A DNA stretch of 22,378 bases from the NCBI GenBank assembly GCA_955652255.1, contig CATPAW010000217.1:1-22378 (forward strand). Reading direction: 5' to 3'. Below the pieces are notes generated by a model that saw only the letters and a list, made by a program, of their open reading frames with translations, ran no database searches and had not been told where the DNA came from. The DNA comes from an uncultured Chthoniobacterales bacterium (GTDB taxonomy: Bacteria > Verrucomicrobiota > Verrucomicrobiia > Chthoniobacterales > UBA10450). A program made the translations under genes and the position numbers. Shown piece after piece: positions 1 to 6,521 of the stretch; position 1 is the stretch's first letter; the number at the start of each line of letters is the position of its first letter.

Positions 1-629
1 ACGGCGTCGCTGCTCTTTTGCACGCTGCCTTCCAGGATGTGGGCGACGCCAAGTTGCCTGGCGATCTCGGGCAGGTTTTCAGGCGCGCTTTTGTAATGCT
101 GCGTCGATGTGCGCGAGATCACCTTCAGATCGGCGATCTTGGATAAGCGCGTTAGAATCTCATCTTGGATTCCGTCGGCAAAGTAGGCGTTGGCTTTGTC
201 TTCGCTTAGGTTTTCGAAGGGCAAGACGGCGATCGATTTGTTCGAAATATCTTTAGGTGTGGCAGTCGCTTTGCTTCCCGCTGTGTACCGGCCCACGAAA
301 AACAGCGCCGCCGAGATCGCGCCGCAGATTACAACGATGTAGATCCAGGCGTGCTTTTTCTGCCCAGCCGTCGCCGGCATCGCATCGGCGATCTCCGTTC
401 GCTTGATTCCTTCCGGTGTTGCTTCAAACGCCCACGCGATAATCAGTGCGATCGGAAAGCCGATAACGATCAACATGATGACGAGCCGGATAGCCCAGTT
501 CGGGATTTCGAAGAACGGAAAAACCTGCGTCGCGACTTGAACCAGCAACCACGCCACGACGCCGTACGCGATCGCGACTTTGTAAACGTTGCGCCGCTTC
601 AGCTCGGCGAAGAATTTTCTTGGATTCAC
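1..629 (-). CDS. TolB-like/TPR-type integral membrane protein, 5' part (runs off left edge)
   Basis: About 209 N-terminal codons are visible, starting from GTG at 629-627; the rest lies beyond the left edge. The protein begins VNPRKFFAELKRRNVYKVAI, the opening typical of a large family of membrane proteins with a TolB/FlgO-like domain and often C-terminal TPRs. There are hydrophobic segments near residues 14-32, 45-65 and 85-105. The soluble domain starts at about residue 120 with SIAVLPFENLSEDKANAYFA and continues through the LEGSV segment, a hallmark of these TolB-N-like proteins. Another in-frame GTG lies at 659, but family members begin at the chosen residue. In this family such proteins are thought to be sensory or envelope scaffolds. 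The function here is unknown, and a C-terminal catalytic or DNA-binding domain cannot be excluded because the end is missing. Confidence 0.8.
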   Translation of the reverse strand, partial: MNPRKFFAELKRRNVYKVAIAYGVVAWLLVQVATQVFPFFEIPNWAIRLVIMLIVIGFPIALIIAWAFEATPEGIKRTEIADAMPATAGQKKHAWIYIVVICGAISAALFFVGRYTAGSKATATPKDISNKSIAVLPFENLSEDKANAYFADGIQDEILTRLSKIADLKVISRTSTQHYKSAPENLPEIARQLGVAHILEGSVQKSSDA

Positions 630-841
630 TCTGCGGACTTCGGGCGAAATGCCCGTCACGGAAGCACTCTATCTGGATTCGGAGAGTTGAACAGCGTCTA
701 CCGCCGCCATTCGTTACGCTTTAGCGAAAAGTTCAGCGCGTTGCTCGACAAATCGCGGGCCTTCGATGTTCGTGCACAACGCGGTATGCGTGATTTCGGA
801 TGGTATGCAGGCGCGGCCTCATACTCGCGGTGTGTTTTCCT

Positions 842-1978
842 TCAAGCGTGCGCCGCAAAAGGCACGACCTTTTTTCCTTTTGTCGCTGGCCGAATGTTCC
901 AGTACCGCTCAGCCTCCTTCGGCCTGACAAGTTGGCGATAGTGATTGAAGATCATCCCGCTGTCGGTGTGTCCCATTTCGAGCGCGAGCGCGGCAGAGTT
1001 GTTGAAGTGCGCCAAGTGGTAGGACGCGAACGAGTGTCGCAACGCGTTGTCCGGCCACTCTGTTATGCCAGCAGCGGCGCGCGCCGCGTCCAACTGCTTG
1101 GGGAAATTGTCCGGCGTGACTTTGCCGGTGTGCTTCCGCACTGGCAACAACCACTCGCGTAGATTCGGCTGGATTTTCACGAATCTTCTCCGTGCCGTCT
1201 TGCTCTTCTGCGCCGTGACCTCGATCAAGTCGGCATCGAAGTGAACGTCCGACCAGTCCAACCGCTCCAACTCTGCGCGGCGCAGCCCTGCAAACGCGCC
1301 GATCGCAACATACGCCAGCAACTCCGGCGAAGCAGCTTCGAGCAATCGCGTTGTCTGTTGCACGGTCAAAATGCCGGGCGGTGAATCGACCACCTTCGCT
1401 TTCGCAGTTTTCTCCGCTGGATTGCTGGTCGCGTAGCCGCGCTGCACGGCATAGTTGAACATCATGACGAGCGTGCGCCGGAAATTGTTACGCGTGGTCG
1501 GCCCGACTTCGAGTCCCCGCAACCAGTTGTCGATCTCTTCGCTTGTGATCGTCGCGACCATTTGCCCGTCGAACTTCTTAGCGAAACGGGGGAGCCGCGA
1601 CCGCAAATCCTCGATGTACCGCGCGCTCATGCCGTCCGCTTTCTTCGCTGCAATGAGTTGCTCAACCAATGCCGCCGCCGTGATGCTGCGTTCGCTCGCC
1701 TTCAAGCGTGCGACATAAAAGTCTGTCGCCTCTTTGAGCGTCTTGCCGTACGCCCTCAGCCGCTCAGCGCACTCTTGCGCCATCTCCCGCAGTCGCGACG
1801 AAAACTCCGCACCTTCAACTCCGAATTTGCGCAGCTGTGCGTTTTTGAAAGCGGCGAATGCGTTTGCTTGCTCTCTTGTCTCGAAAAAACTGCGCTTCCG
1901 TTTTCCCGCCTCGCGGTAATTGACGACGAATTTGAGGCGCGGATGCTTGTACTTTTTGACCTGAAATCGTTTTCGCAT
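842..1978 (-). CDS. tyrosine recombinase/integrase
   Basis: A 378-residue phage-type site-specific recombinase. The N-terminal region (about 1-95) is basic and resembles an arm-binding domain. A SAM-like core-binding domain follows (about 100-190), then the catalytic domain (about 200-350). Visible catalytic residues are R233 in GAFAGLRRAEL, R314 in NALRHSF, H337 in MGHTD and the nucleophile Y347 in IFNHYRQLV. The first histidine of the usual HxxR box is replaced by asparagine. The gene starts just beyond the 3' end of tRNA-Arg(CCG), the usual position for an integrase whose attachment site is the tRNA 3' end. I found no second copy of the tRNA 3' end in this window, so the element would extend past the left edge. 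No strong Shine-Dalgarno sequence precedes the ATG. Confidence 0.9.
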   Translation of the reverse strand: MRKRFQVKKYKHPRLKFVVNYREAGKRKRSFFETREQANAFAAFKNAQLRKFGVEGAEFSSRLREMAQECAERLRAYGKTLKEATDFYVARLKASERSITAAALVEQLIAAKKADGMSARYIEDLRSRLPRFAKKFDGQMVATITSEEIDNWLRGLEVGPTTRNNFRRTLVMMFNYAVQRGYATSNPAEKTAKAKVVDSPPGILTVQQTTRLLEAASPELLAYVAIGAFAGLRRAELERLDWSDVHFDADLIEVTAQKSKTARRRFVKIQPNLREWLLPVRKHTGKVTPDNFPKQLDAARAAAGITEWPDNALRHSFASYHLAHFNNSAALALEMGHTDSGMIFNHYRQLVRPKEAERYWNIRPATKGKKVVPFAAHA

Positions 1979-2014
1979 GGAATGATAGTTGCCATTTCAT
2001 TGCCGCATTTACAA

Positions 2015-2043
2015 GGAAAATCGCGTTAAAATGCGTTTTTTCC
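2015..2043. terminator. hairpin with A/T flanks between tRNA-Arg and the integrase
   Basis: GGAAAA plus a CGC step pairs with GCG plus TTTTCC around a short AT-rich loop, giving a near-symmetric hairpin with T-runs on both strands. It lies between the tRNA 3' end and the integrase start. It could end the tRNA transcript or block read-through into the integrase. This is judged from the structure alone. Confidence 0.35.
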
Positions 2044-2116
2044 TGTCAGAACGAGTCGGACGCGAAAAAGCAGAAGAAGGCGTGTTTTTCCCTCGTAAAA
2101 GGGCTTTTCAGAGGGG

Positions 2117-2190
2117 TGCGCCCGGCGCGGCTCGAACGCGCAACCTACGGCTCCGGAGGCCGTCGCTCTATCCAGTTGAGCTACGGGCGC
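2117..2190 (-). tRNA. tRNA-Arg (anticodon CCG)
   Basis: A complete 74-nt cloverleaf reads on the minus strand. The acceptor is GCGCCCG/CGGGCGC and the D stem GCTC/GAGC. The anticodon stem ACGGC/GCCGT encloses the loop CTCCGGA, so the anticodon is CCG (arginine, codon CGG). The T arm is GCGCG-TTCGAGC-CGCGC and the discriminator base is A. CCA is not encoded. The neighbouring integrase suggests the 3' end has served as an attachment site. Confidence 0.96.
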
Positions 2191-2201
2191 AGCTTCTTCC
2201 G

Positions 2202-2229
2202 ATTATAACGGTCGCATTTCGAAGCACAA
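2202..2229 (-). promoter_or_regulatory. promoter of tRNA-Arg
   Basis: On the minus strand a perfect -10 box TATAAT (2207-2202) lies 16 nt from TTGTGC (2229-2224), a weak -35 match. Transcription would start a few bases before the tRNA 5' end at 2190. Confidence 0.55.
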
Positions 2230-2247
2230 CCAGCCGCGGCCGCCCCT

Positions 2248-2257
2248 AAGATCGACA
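2248..2257 (+). repeat. AAGATCGACA motif, non-coding copy
   Basis: One of 11 exact copies of this 10-mer in the window. It is intergenic, immediately left of the 64-bp paired-hairpin repeat at 2261. Confidence 0.5.
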
Positions 2258-2260
2258 TGG

Positions 2261-2324
2261 TGCAGCCACGGCCCTGCGGGCCGTCTGCCATTTCATCTTC
2301 ACTCGCCACAGGCGAGTGGCTACA
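2261..2324. repeat. 64-bp paired-hairpin (REPIN-like) element, intergenic
   Basis: Two hairpins are visible. One is ACGGCCC-TGC-GGGCCGT (2268-2284); the other is CACTCGCC-ACA-GGCGAGTG (2300-2318). A 15-nt spacer separates them, and the ends are TGCAGCC on the left and GCTACA on the right. Total length and architecture match the element at 4075-4138 inside rsmE, although the stem sequences differ. It lies between the tRNA-Arg promoter and rplS. Such elements in other bacteria are usually non-autonomous and mobilised by a RAYT-type transposase; none is present here. Confidence 0.7.
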
Positions 2325-2389
2325 GCATTTCAATTTGCATTTCACGCGCGGCCGTTTGAAAATATTTACCCGCCAGCCGGTGGGGCTCT

Positions 2390-2731
2390 ATGAACCGCAT
2401 CATCGATGCTATTGAAAAAGAACAGCAAAAGACCGATGTGACGCAATTTGCCGTGGGCGATAGCATTCACGTTCATACGCGCGTCGTGGAAGGCGACAAG
2501 GAGCGCATTCAGATTTTTACTGGCATCGTAATTGGCCGCAAAGGACGCGGGCTCAATGAAACATTCACAGTCCGCCGCATTTCCTACGGCGAAGGCGTCG
2601 AGCGCGTCTTTCCGCTGCATTCACCGCGCATCGCAAAAATCGAAGTAGAAAAAGAAGGCCGGGCGCGACGCGCCAAGCTCAATTACCTCCGCGCGCGCAA
2701 AGGCAAGGAAGCAACCGCAGTGCGGGAATGA
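2390..2731 (+). CDS. rplS: 50S ribosomal protein L19
   Basis: The 113-residue protein has the normal L19 length and family sequence, from MNRIIDAIEKEQ through FAVGDSIHVHTRVVEGDKER, FTGIVIGRKGRGLNETFTVR and VERVFPLHSPRIAKIEV to the basic tail KLNYLRARKGKEA. L19 sits at the 30S-50S interface of the ribosome. A GGTGGGG stretch upstream of the ATG serves as a plausible ribosome-binding site. It heads the rplS-rnhB-yraN series, an order found in many bacteria. A 61-bp gap with an imperfect hairpin separates it from rnhB. Confidence 0.97.
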   Translation: MNRIIDAIEKEQQKTDVTQFAVGDSIHVHTRVVEGDKERIQIFTGIVIGRKGRGLNETFTVRRISYGEGVERVFPLHSPRIAKIEVEKEGRARRAKLNYLRARKGKEATAVRE

Positions 2732-2792
2732 GTGATTTAGTGAGTTAGCGATTTGATTCAATCTCTGAATCGCTCAATCATTAACTCGCTCA
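2732..2792. repeat. imperfect palindromic spacer between rplS and rnhB
   Basis: Complementary blocks are visible: GAGTTA (2742-2747) with TAACTC (2782-2787), and GATTCA (2755-2760) with TGAATC (2766-2771). AGCGATT (2747-2753) could compete for the inner arm. The tandem-like GAGTGATT/GAGTTAGC composition suggests a dispersed palindromic element. It fills the whole gap, so it forms the leader of rnhB and could affect its translation or end transcription after rplS. Confidence 0.5.
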
Positions 2793-3626
2793 ATGTATCG
2801 GCGCTGTGGATTCCGTTACGAAAAGAAATTACGCGCCATCGGTGTCGCCCGCATCGCAGGGATCGATGAAGCCGGGCGCGGCGCCCTGGCCGGTCCGGTC
2901 GTCGCCGCCGCGGTCATTTTGCCGGAACGATTTCGGCATCGCAAACTCAACGATTCGAAACAGCTTGCACCGGAATTGCGCGAAAAGGTCTATGTCGACC
3001 TTACGAGCAATGCCGAGATCATTTGGGCGGTCGGCGTTGTCGATCACCTGGAGATAGATCGAATCAACATTTTACGCGCGACCCACAAGGCGATGCGCGC
3101 CGCCATCACCTCGCTCTTTACGCCGCCCGATCACGTTCTCATTGACGGACTGCCCGTCTTTCCCTTTCCATTCCCGCAGACCGCGATCATCGACGGCGAT
3201 TGTTATAGCCTGTCGATCGCCGCCGCCAGCGTGATCGCGAAAGTGACGCGCGATATGATGATGCGTGACTTCTGCGCGCGCTTCCCCGACTATTGCTTCA
3301 GCCAGCACAAAGGCTACAGCACCGAGTTGCATCTCACCAAACTCCATGAATTTGGGCCTTGTCCAATCCATCGCCGATCTTTCGAACCAGTGACGCAGCC
3401 GCTTCTCGCGCTCGAAGGAGTCATTCAGGTCGGAACACCTGCGGCACGGTTCGCTCGGCGAAAAGCTGGCCGGCCGTTTCCTGCGCAAGAACGGTTACAA
3501 GATTCTTTATCGCAATTTCCGCGGACACAGCGGCGGCGAGATCGACATCGTCTGCCGCGACGACGACACGCTTGTCTTCGTCGAAGTGAAAACGCGCACC
3601 CGCGAAGATTTCGGCCGACCGGTTGA
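2793..3626 (+). CDS. rnhB: ribonuclease HII with anomalous out-of-frame C-terminal extension
   Basis: RNase HII cleaves the RNA strand of RNA-DNA hybrids and removes misincorporated ribonucleotides. The catalytic motifs are present: GIDEAGRGALAGPVVAAAV near residue 24, DSKQL near 54, DGDCYSLSIAAASVIAKVTRD near 133-152 and the QHKGYST...PIHRRSFEPV region near 170-200. The family normally ends soon after this point, at about 200-210 residues. Here the frame stays open for roughly 70 more codons to 3626. That tail (arginine-rich, no family similarity I recognise) overlaps the real yraN frame, which is shifted by +1. The ATG at 2793 gives the expected start (MYRRCGFRYEKKL). Either the stop has been lost by an indel or the reading frame is simply open by chance. 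Confidence 0.9.
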   Translation: MYRRCGFRYEKKLRAIGVARIAGIDEAGRGALAGPVVAAAVILPERFRHRKLNDSKQLAPELREKVYVDLTSNAEIIWAVGVVDHLEIDRINILRATHKAMRAAITSLFTPPDHVLIDGLPVFPFPFPQTAIIDGDCYSLSIAAASVIAKVTRDMMMRDFCARFPDYCFSQHKGYSTELHLTKLHEFGPCPIHRRSFEPVTQPLLALEGVIQVGTPAARFARRKAGRPFPAQERLQDSLSQFPRTQRRRDRHRLPRRRHACLRRSENAHPRRFRPTG

Positions 3627-3810
3627 GGCAGTGGGCTCACAAAAACAAAAACGCATCTCGCGCGGCGCGCTCGCCTGGCTTCGCCTGCTTGACAATCCCG
3701 ACATTCTTTTTCGCTTCGATGTCGTCGAAATAATTATCGCGGAAGGTGCAAAGCCACGGTTCGAGTTGATCAGGAATGCATTCCAACTCTCGGCGCCTTA
3801 TATTTACTAA
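3439..3810 (+). CDS. yraN: YraN/UPF0102 family endonuclease-like protein
   Basis: The predicted protein runs HGSLGEKLAGRFLRKNGYKI, then GEIDIVCRDDDTLVFVEVKTR and SRGALAWLRLL, a clear UPF0102 match with the PD-(D/E)XK-like E-x-D...VEVK core. About 123 residues is the normal family size. The start is a problem. Between the preceding in-frame TGA (3391-3393) and the conserved core there is no ATG, GTG or TTG. The first usable codon is CTG at 3439, placed about a dozen nucleotides after AAGGAG. The gene lies in the +1 frame relative to rnhB and overlaps its open frame, so it may be translated by coupling, by a frameshift, or from a rare CTG start. Its stop is only 3 bp from the stop of convergent rsmE. 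Confidence 0.82.
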   Translation: MRHGSLGEKLAGRFLRKNGYKILYRNFRGHSGGEIDIVCRDDDTLVFVEVKTRTREDFGRPVEAVGSQKQKRISRGALAWLRLLDNPDILFRFDVVEIIIAEGAKPRFELIRNAFQLSAPYIY

Positions 3811-3813
3811 GCG

Positions 3814-4620
3814 CTAGAGCAGTTCGTAACAGAGCACGCTGAGGCAGTAAAGGGCGGCAGTTTCGACGCGAAGAACAATCGGGCCGAGGGTGATCGGGCG
3901 GCAACCGTGGCTCTTCGCGAGCGCAAGTTCCGCCGGCGTGAAATCGCCTTCCGGCCCAATGAGCATGAGCACGCTTTCGGGAAGAGGTCGATGTTCACTC
4001 GAAAATTCGGCGAGAATGTTCTTCAAATGCAACGCATCGGGTTGTAGCGAGCCGATCAGGCGCAGGTCGAAAGTTGTAGTGGCCGCTGTCCTCAGCGGCA
4101 GGTTTTGTGATTTGCCGGTGGGGACACCGGCCTCTACAGGAAAATCGATGAAAAAATCCTTCAGTTTTCGCGGCGCATGCACATGCGGCAGCCAATTTTG
4201 CCCGCATTGTTTCGCCGCCTCGATCGCGATTTGCTGCCATTTCTCCTGTTTTTGTCCCGCGGACGCGGGATCAAGATTGACAATCGTTCGTTCGGAAATT
4301 AGCGGCGCGATTTCCGATGCGCCGATCTCGACCGCTTTCTGGACGATCAGTTCGATGTTCTTGCCTTTCGGAATCGCCTGGCCAAGCGTGATGCGACAAC
4401 GAAGCGGCGGCGTGTTGCTTTCGTGAAGCTTGCGCAAATGAACTGCTCCGCGCTCAAAATCGACAATCTCGGCCGTGATCTCGCGTCCGCGTCCGTTGAA
4501 GAGAACGGCTTTATCCCCGCGCAGCATTCGCAAAACATCGCGACAATGATGCGCTTCCGATCCGCTTAAAGTGAGCGCATTGGGATTCCAGTTTTCCGGC
4601 GGAACGTAGAAGCGATGCAT
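3814..4620 (-). CDS. rsmE: 16S rRNA m3U1498 methyltransferase RsmE, with in-frame repeat insertion
   Basis: RsmE uses SAM to methylate N3 of U1498 in 16S rRNA. The 268-residue protein starts MHRFYVPPENW, has LSGSEAHHCRDVLRM in the N-terminal PUA-like domain, and ends with the SPOUT knot signature VLMLIGPEGDFTPAELALA...LGPIVLRVETAALY. The ATG at 4620 is preferred; the frame is open upstream, but only through a dispersed repeat and the end of dnaJ. Residues 162-182 (VEAGVPTGKSQNLPLRTAATT) are the translation of a 64-bp paired-hairpin element inserted without breaking the frame, between the KQCGQ region and the SPOUT C-terminal half. It is the last gene of the STAS-PP2C-grpE-dnaJ-rsmE series, a common location next to dnaJ. 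Confidence 0.95.
   Translation of the reverse strand: MHRFYVPPENWNPNALTLSGSEAHHCRDVLRMLRGDKAVLFNGRGREITAEIVDFERGAVHLRKLHESNTPPLRCRITLGQAIPKGKNIELIVQKAVEIGASEIAPLISERTIVNLDPASAGQKQEKWQQIAIEAAKQCGQNWLPHVHAPRKLKDFFIDFPVEAGVPTGKSQNLPLRTAATTTFDLRLIGSLQPDALHLKNILAEFSSEHRPLPESVLMLIGPEGDFTPAELALAKSHGCRPITLGPIVLRVETAALYCLSVLCYELL
4075..4138. repeat. 64-bp paired-hairpin (REPIN-like) element inside rsmE
   Basis: Two perfect 7-bp stems are seen: GCCGCTG-TCCT-CAGCGGC (4082-4099) and GCCGGTG-GGGA-CACCGGC (4114-4131). They are separated by 14 nt and bounded by TGTAG (4075) and CTACA (ending 4138). Length and layout equal those of the intergenic element at 2261-2324. It contributes about 21 codons to rsmE without a stop. 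Confidence 0.8.
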
Positions 4621-4634
4621 CGGATCAAACGAAC

Positions 4635-4668
4635 AGTAAGAGATTCCTCGACTTCGCTCGGAATGACA
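4635..4668. repeat. 34-bp dispersed repeat, single half, between dnaJ and rsmE
   Basis: The segment AGTAAGAGATTCCTCGACT...CGGAATGACA matches 5897-5930 at 33 of 34 positions, in the same orientation. It lies in the 55-bp gap between the dnaJ stop and the rsmE start. Confidence 0.8.
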
Positions 4669-4675
4669 GAGCCGG

Positions 4676-5806
4676 CTACTGGAAGAATTCTTTCGCGCGC
4701 TCGAAGAAACTCTTGCGCATGGGTGTGTTCTCCTCGCCGCAGAGCGCGGCAAATTCTTCGAGCTTCTGGCGTTGTTCCGCGTTCAAGCGCGTCGGCACTT
4801 CGACGATCAGGCGAGCGAGCAAGTCGCCTCGCTCACGCCCGTTAACATTAACGATTCCCTTGCCGCGGAGTTTAAATATCTGTCCGCTTTGCGTTCCGGC
4901 CGGCACTTTGAGATGCGCTTTGCCCTCCAACGTGGGCACGTCCAGTTCGCCACCAAGCGCGGCGCTGCTGAACGGGATTGGCACTTCGCAATAAAGATTA
5001 TCGTCCTCGCGCTGGAAAATTTTGTGCTCCTTGATGTGAATGACGACGTAAAGATCGCCATGCGGACCACCGCGCGTCCCGGCTTCGCCGTTGCGCGAGG
5101 AGCGCAGCCGGGAGCCATCCGCAATTCCGGCCGGGATCTTCAACATGATGCGGCTCATTTTTTCCAGGCGTCCCTCGCCCTGGCACTGGCGACACGGTTT
5201 CTCGATGATCTGACCGGCACCGCGACAGCGCGGACAAGTTTGAGAGACCTGAAAAAAACCGCGTGAGCTGATCACCTGGCCGCGACCGCCGCACGCGGGG
5301 CAATTGATAGTACGCGAACCGGGCTCCGCGCCACTGCCCTGACATTTGTCGCAGGTATCGAGCTTTTGGATCTCAATTTCTTTTTCAGCGCCGAAAGCCG
5401 CTTCCTCCAGCTTGATCTGCATGTCGTAACGCAGATCGGAACCGCGTTGTCGATCCTCGCCGCGCGTGCCGACGCCGCCGAAAAACGTCTCGAAGATTCC
5501 GCCGCCAGCACCGCCAAATACCTCGCGGAAAATATCGAACGGATCATGAAACCCGCCGCGGGCGGCGGTTCCCTGGGCGAAAGCGGCGTGCCCAAAACGA
5601 TCGTATGCCGCGCGTTTATCCAGATCCATCAAAACATCGTAGGCTTCGCCGATTTCCTTGAATTTTTCTTCGGCGTGCGGGTCGTCCGGATTTTTATCCG
5701 GATGGAATTTGACCGCGAGCTTGCGATAGGCGCGCTTCACTTCTTCCTCGGAGACATTTCGCTGAACACCGAGGACGTCGTAGTAGTCTCGCTTCTTCGT
5801 AGCCAT
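4676..5806 (-). CDS. dnaJ: chaperone DnaJ (Hsp40)
   Basis: DnaJ delivers unfolded clients to DnaK and stimulates its ATPase. The full type I layout is present in 376 residues. The J domain carries HPD at 35-37. The glycine/phenylalanine-rich linker follows (GGFHDPFDIFREVFGG). Four zinc motifs are seen (CDKCQGSG, CPACGGRG, CPRCRGAG, CRQCQGEG), then the C-terminal client-binding domains. It follows grpE by 133 bp, a gap filled by an inverted-repeat element. dnaK is not in this window. Confidence 0.98.
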   Translation of the reverse strand: MATKKRDYYDVLGVQRNVSEEEVKRAYRKLAVKFHPDKNPDDPHAEEKFKEIGEAYDVLMDLDKRAAYDRFGHAAFAQGTAARGGFHDPFDIFREVFGGAGGGIFETFFGGVGTRGEDRQRGSDLRYDMQIKLEEAAFGAEKEIEIQKLDTCDKCQGSGAEPGSRTINCPACGGRGQVISSRGFFQVSQTCPRCRGAGQIIEKPCRQCQGEGRLEKMSRIMLKIPAGIADGSRLRSSRNGEAGTRGGPHGDLYVVIHIKEHKIFQREDDNLYCEVPIPFSSAALGGELDVPTLEGKAHLKVPAGTQSGQIFKLRGKGIVNVNGRERGDLLARLIVEVPTRLNAEQRQKLEEFAALCGEENTPMRKSFFERAKEFFQ

Positions 5807-5816
5807 TTTACGTATT

Positions 5817-5930
5817 TGTCATCCTGAGCGCAGCGTTAGCGAAGGCGAAGGTTCTCTACTTTCAAGTCTTAAGTGGCGCCAAACTCAAACGTGCAAAGTA
5901 AGAGATTCCTCGACTCCGCTCGGAATGACA
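5817..5930. repeat. 114-bp inverted-repeat element between grpE and dnaJ
   Basis: One end reads TGTCATCCTGAGCG (5817-5830) and the other CGGAATGACA (5921-5930). The two halves are imperfect inverted copies of each other, with shared GAGCG, GGAA/GAAGG and TCTCT blocks. The right half (5897-5930) is nearly identical to the lone copy at 4635-4668. As RNA the whole intergenic region could fold into one long imperfect hairpin just upstream of dnaJ. Confidence 0.7.
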
Positions 5931-5939
5931 AACGGCGAT

Positions 5940-6521
5940 TTATTTCGCCGGGCCCGAGGAAACGACGACGGTTGATGGCCGCAACAATCTGTCCTTGAGA
6001 CGATAACCGCGGCGGGTTTGGCGAATGACCGTTCCTTCCGGAAACTCATCGCTCGGTTCATGCGCAATCGCTTCGTGCAGGTTGGGATCGAACTTCTGGC
6101 CGACTGCTTCGATCGGCTGCAATCCGTTTTCGGCCAAAAAATCGTTAAGTTGTTTGAGCACGAGGTTCATTCCGGAATAAATCGGCGAGCTTTCGCTCTC
6201 CTCGCGCGCCGCTGAAAGGCCGAGCTCGAAATTATCGACAATGACGACGAGCCGCTCAAGCAACGAGCTGTTTGCATACTTAATCGCTTCTTCTTTTTCC
6301 CGCGCACAGCGCTTTTTGTAATTTTCAAAGTCGGCCTGGCTGCGCAACGCGAGGTCGCGAAAGCGATCGAGGTCGGCCTGCAAACCGGCCATCGGATCTT
6401 CGGCTTCGATCCGGTCAACTTCCGAGAGAGCGGCCGGTTTTTCAGGTGACGATGTCGATCTTTCCTTCGCGAGGTCAGGCTTATTCGCCTCTTTGGATTC
6501 GGTCACGGGAACTTTTTTCAT
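5940..6521 (-). CDS. grpE: nucleotide exchange factor GrpE
   Basis: GrpE releases ADP from DnaK. The 193-residue protein has a charged, disordered N-terminal 45 residues. A long helix follows (DLDRFRDLALRSQADFENYKKR), then a C-terminal beta domain with GQKFDPNLHEAIAHEPSDEFPEGTVI and RGYRLKDRLLRPSTVVVS, all family hallmarks. The start ATG overlaps the stop of the upstream phosphatase gene in an ATGA arrangement, so the two are probably translationally coupled. dnaJ follows. No CIRCE heat-shock operator was seen near the operon. Confidence 0.97.
   Translation of the reverse strand: MKKVPVTESKEANKPDLAKERSTSSPEKPAALSEVDRIEAEDPMAGLQADLDRFRDLALRSQADFENYKKRCAREKEEAIKYANSSLLERLVVIVDNFELGLSAAREESESSPIYSGMNLVLKQLNDFLAENGLQPIEAVGQKFDPNLHEAIAHEPSDEFPEGTVIRQTRRGYRLKDRLLRPSTVVVSSGPAK

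Noticed and set aside
839..1712. A 14-bp exact repeat CCTTCAAGCGTGCG at 839-852 and 1699-1712
   Set aside because: The second copy encodes part of the integrase and the first covers its stop region. Codon preference or chance is more likely than attachment sites, and neither copy matches the tRNA 3' end.
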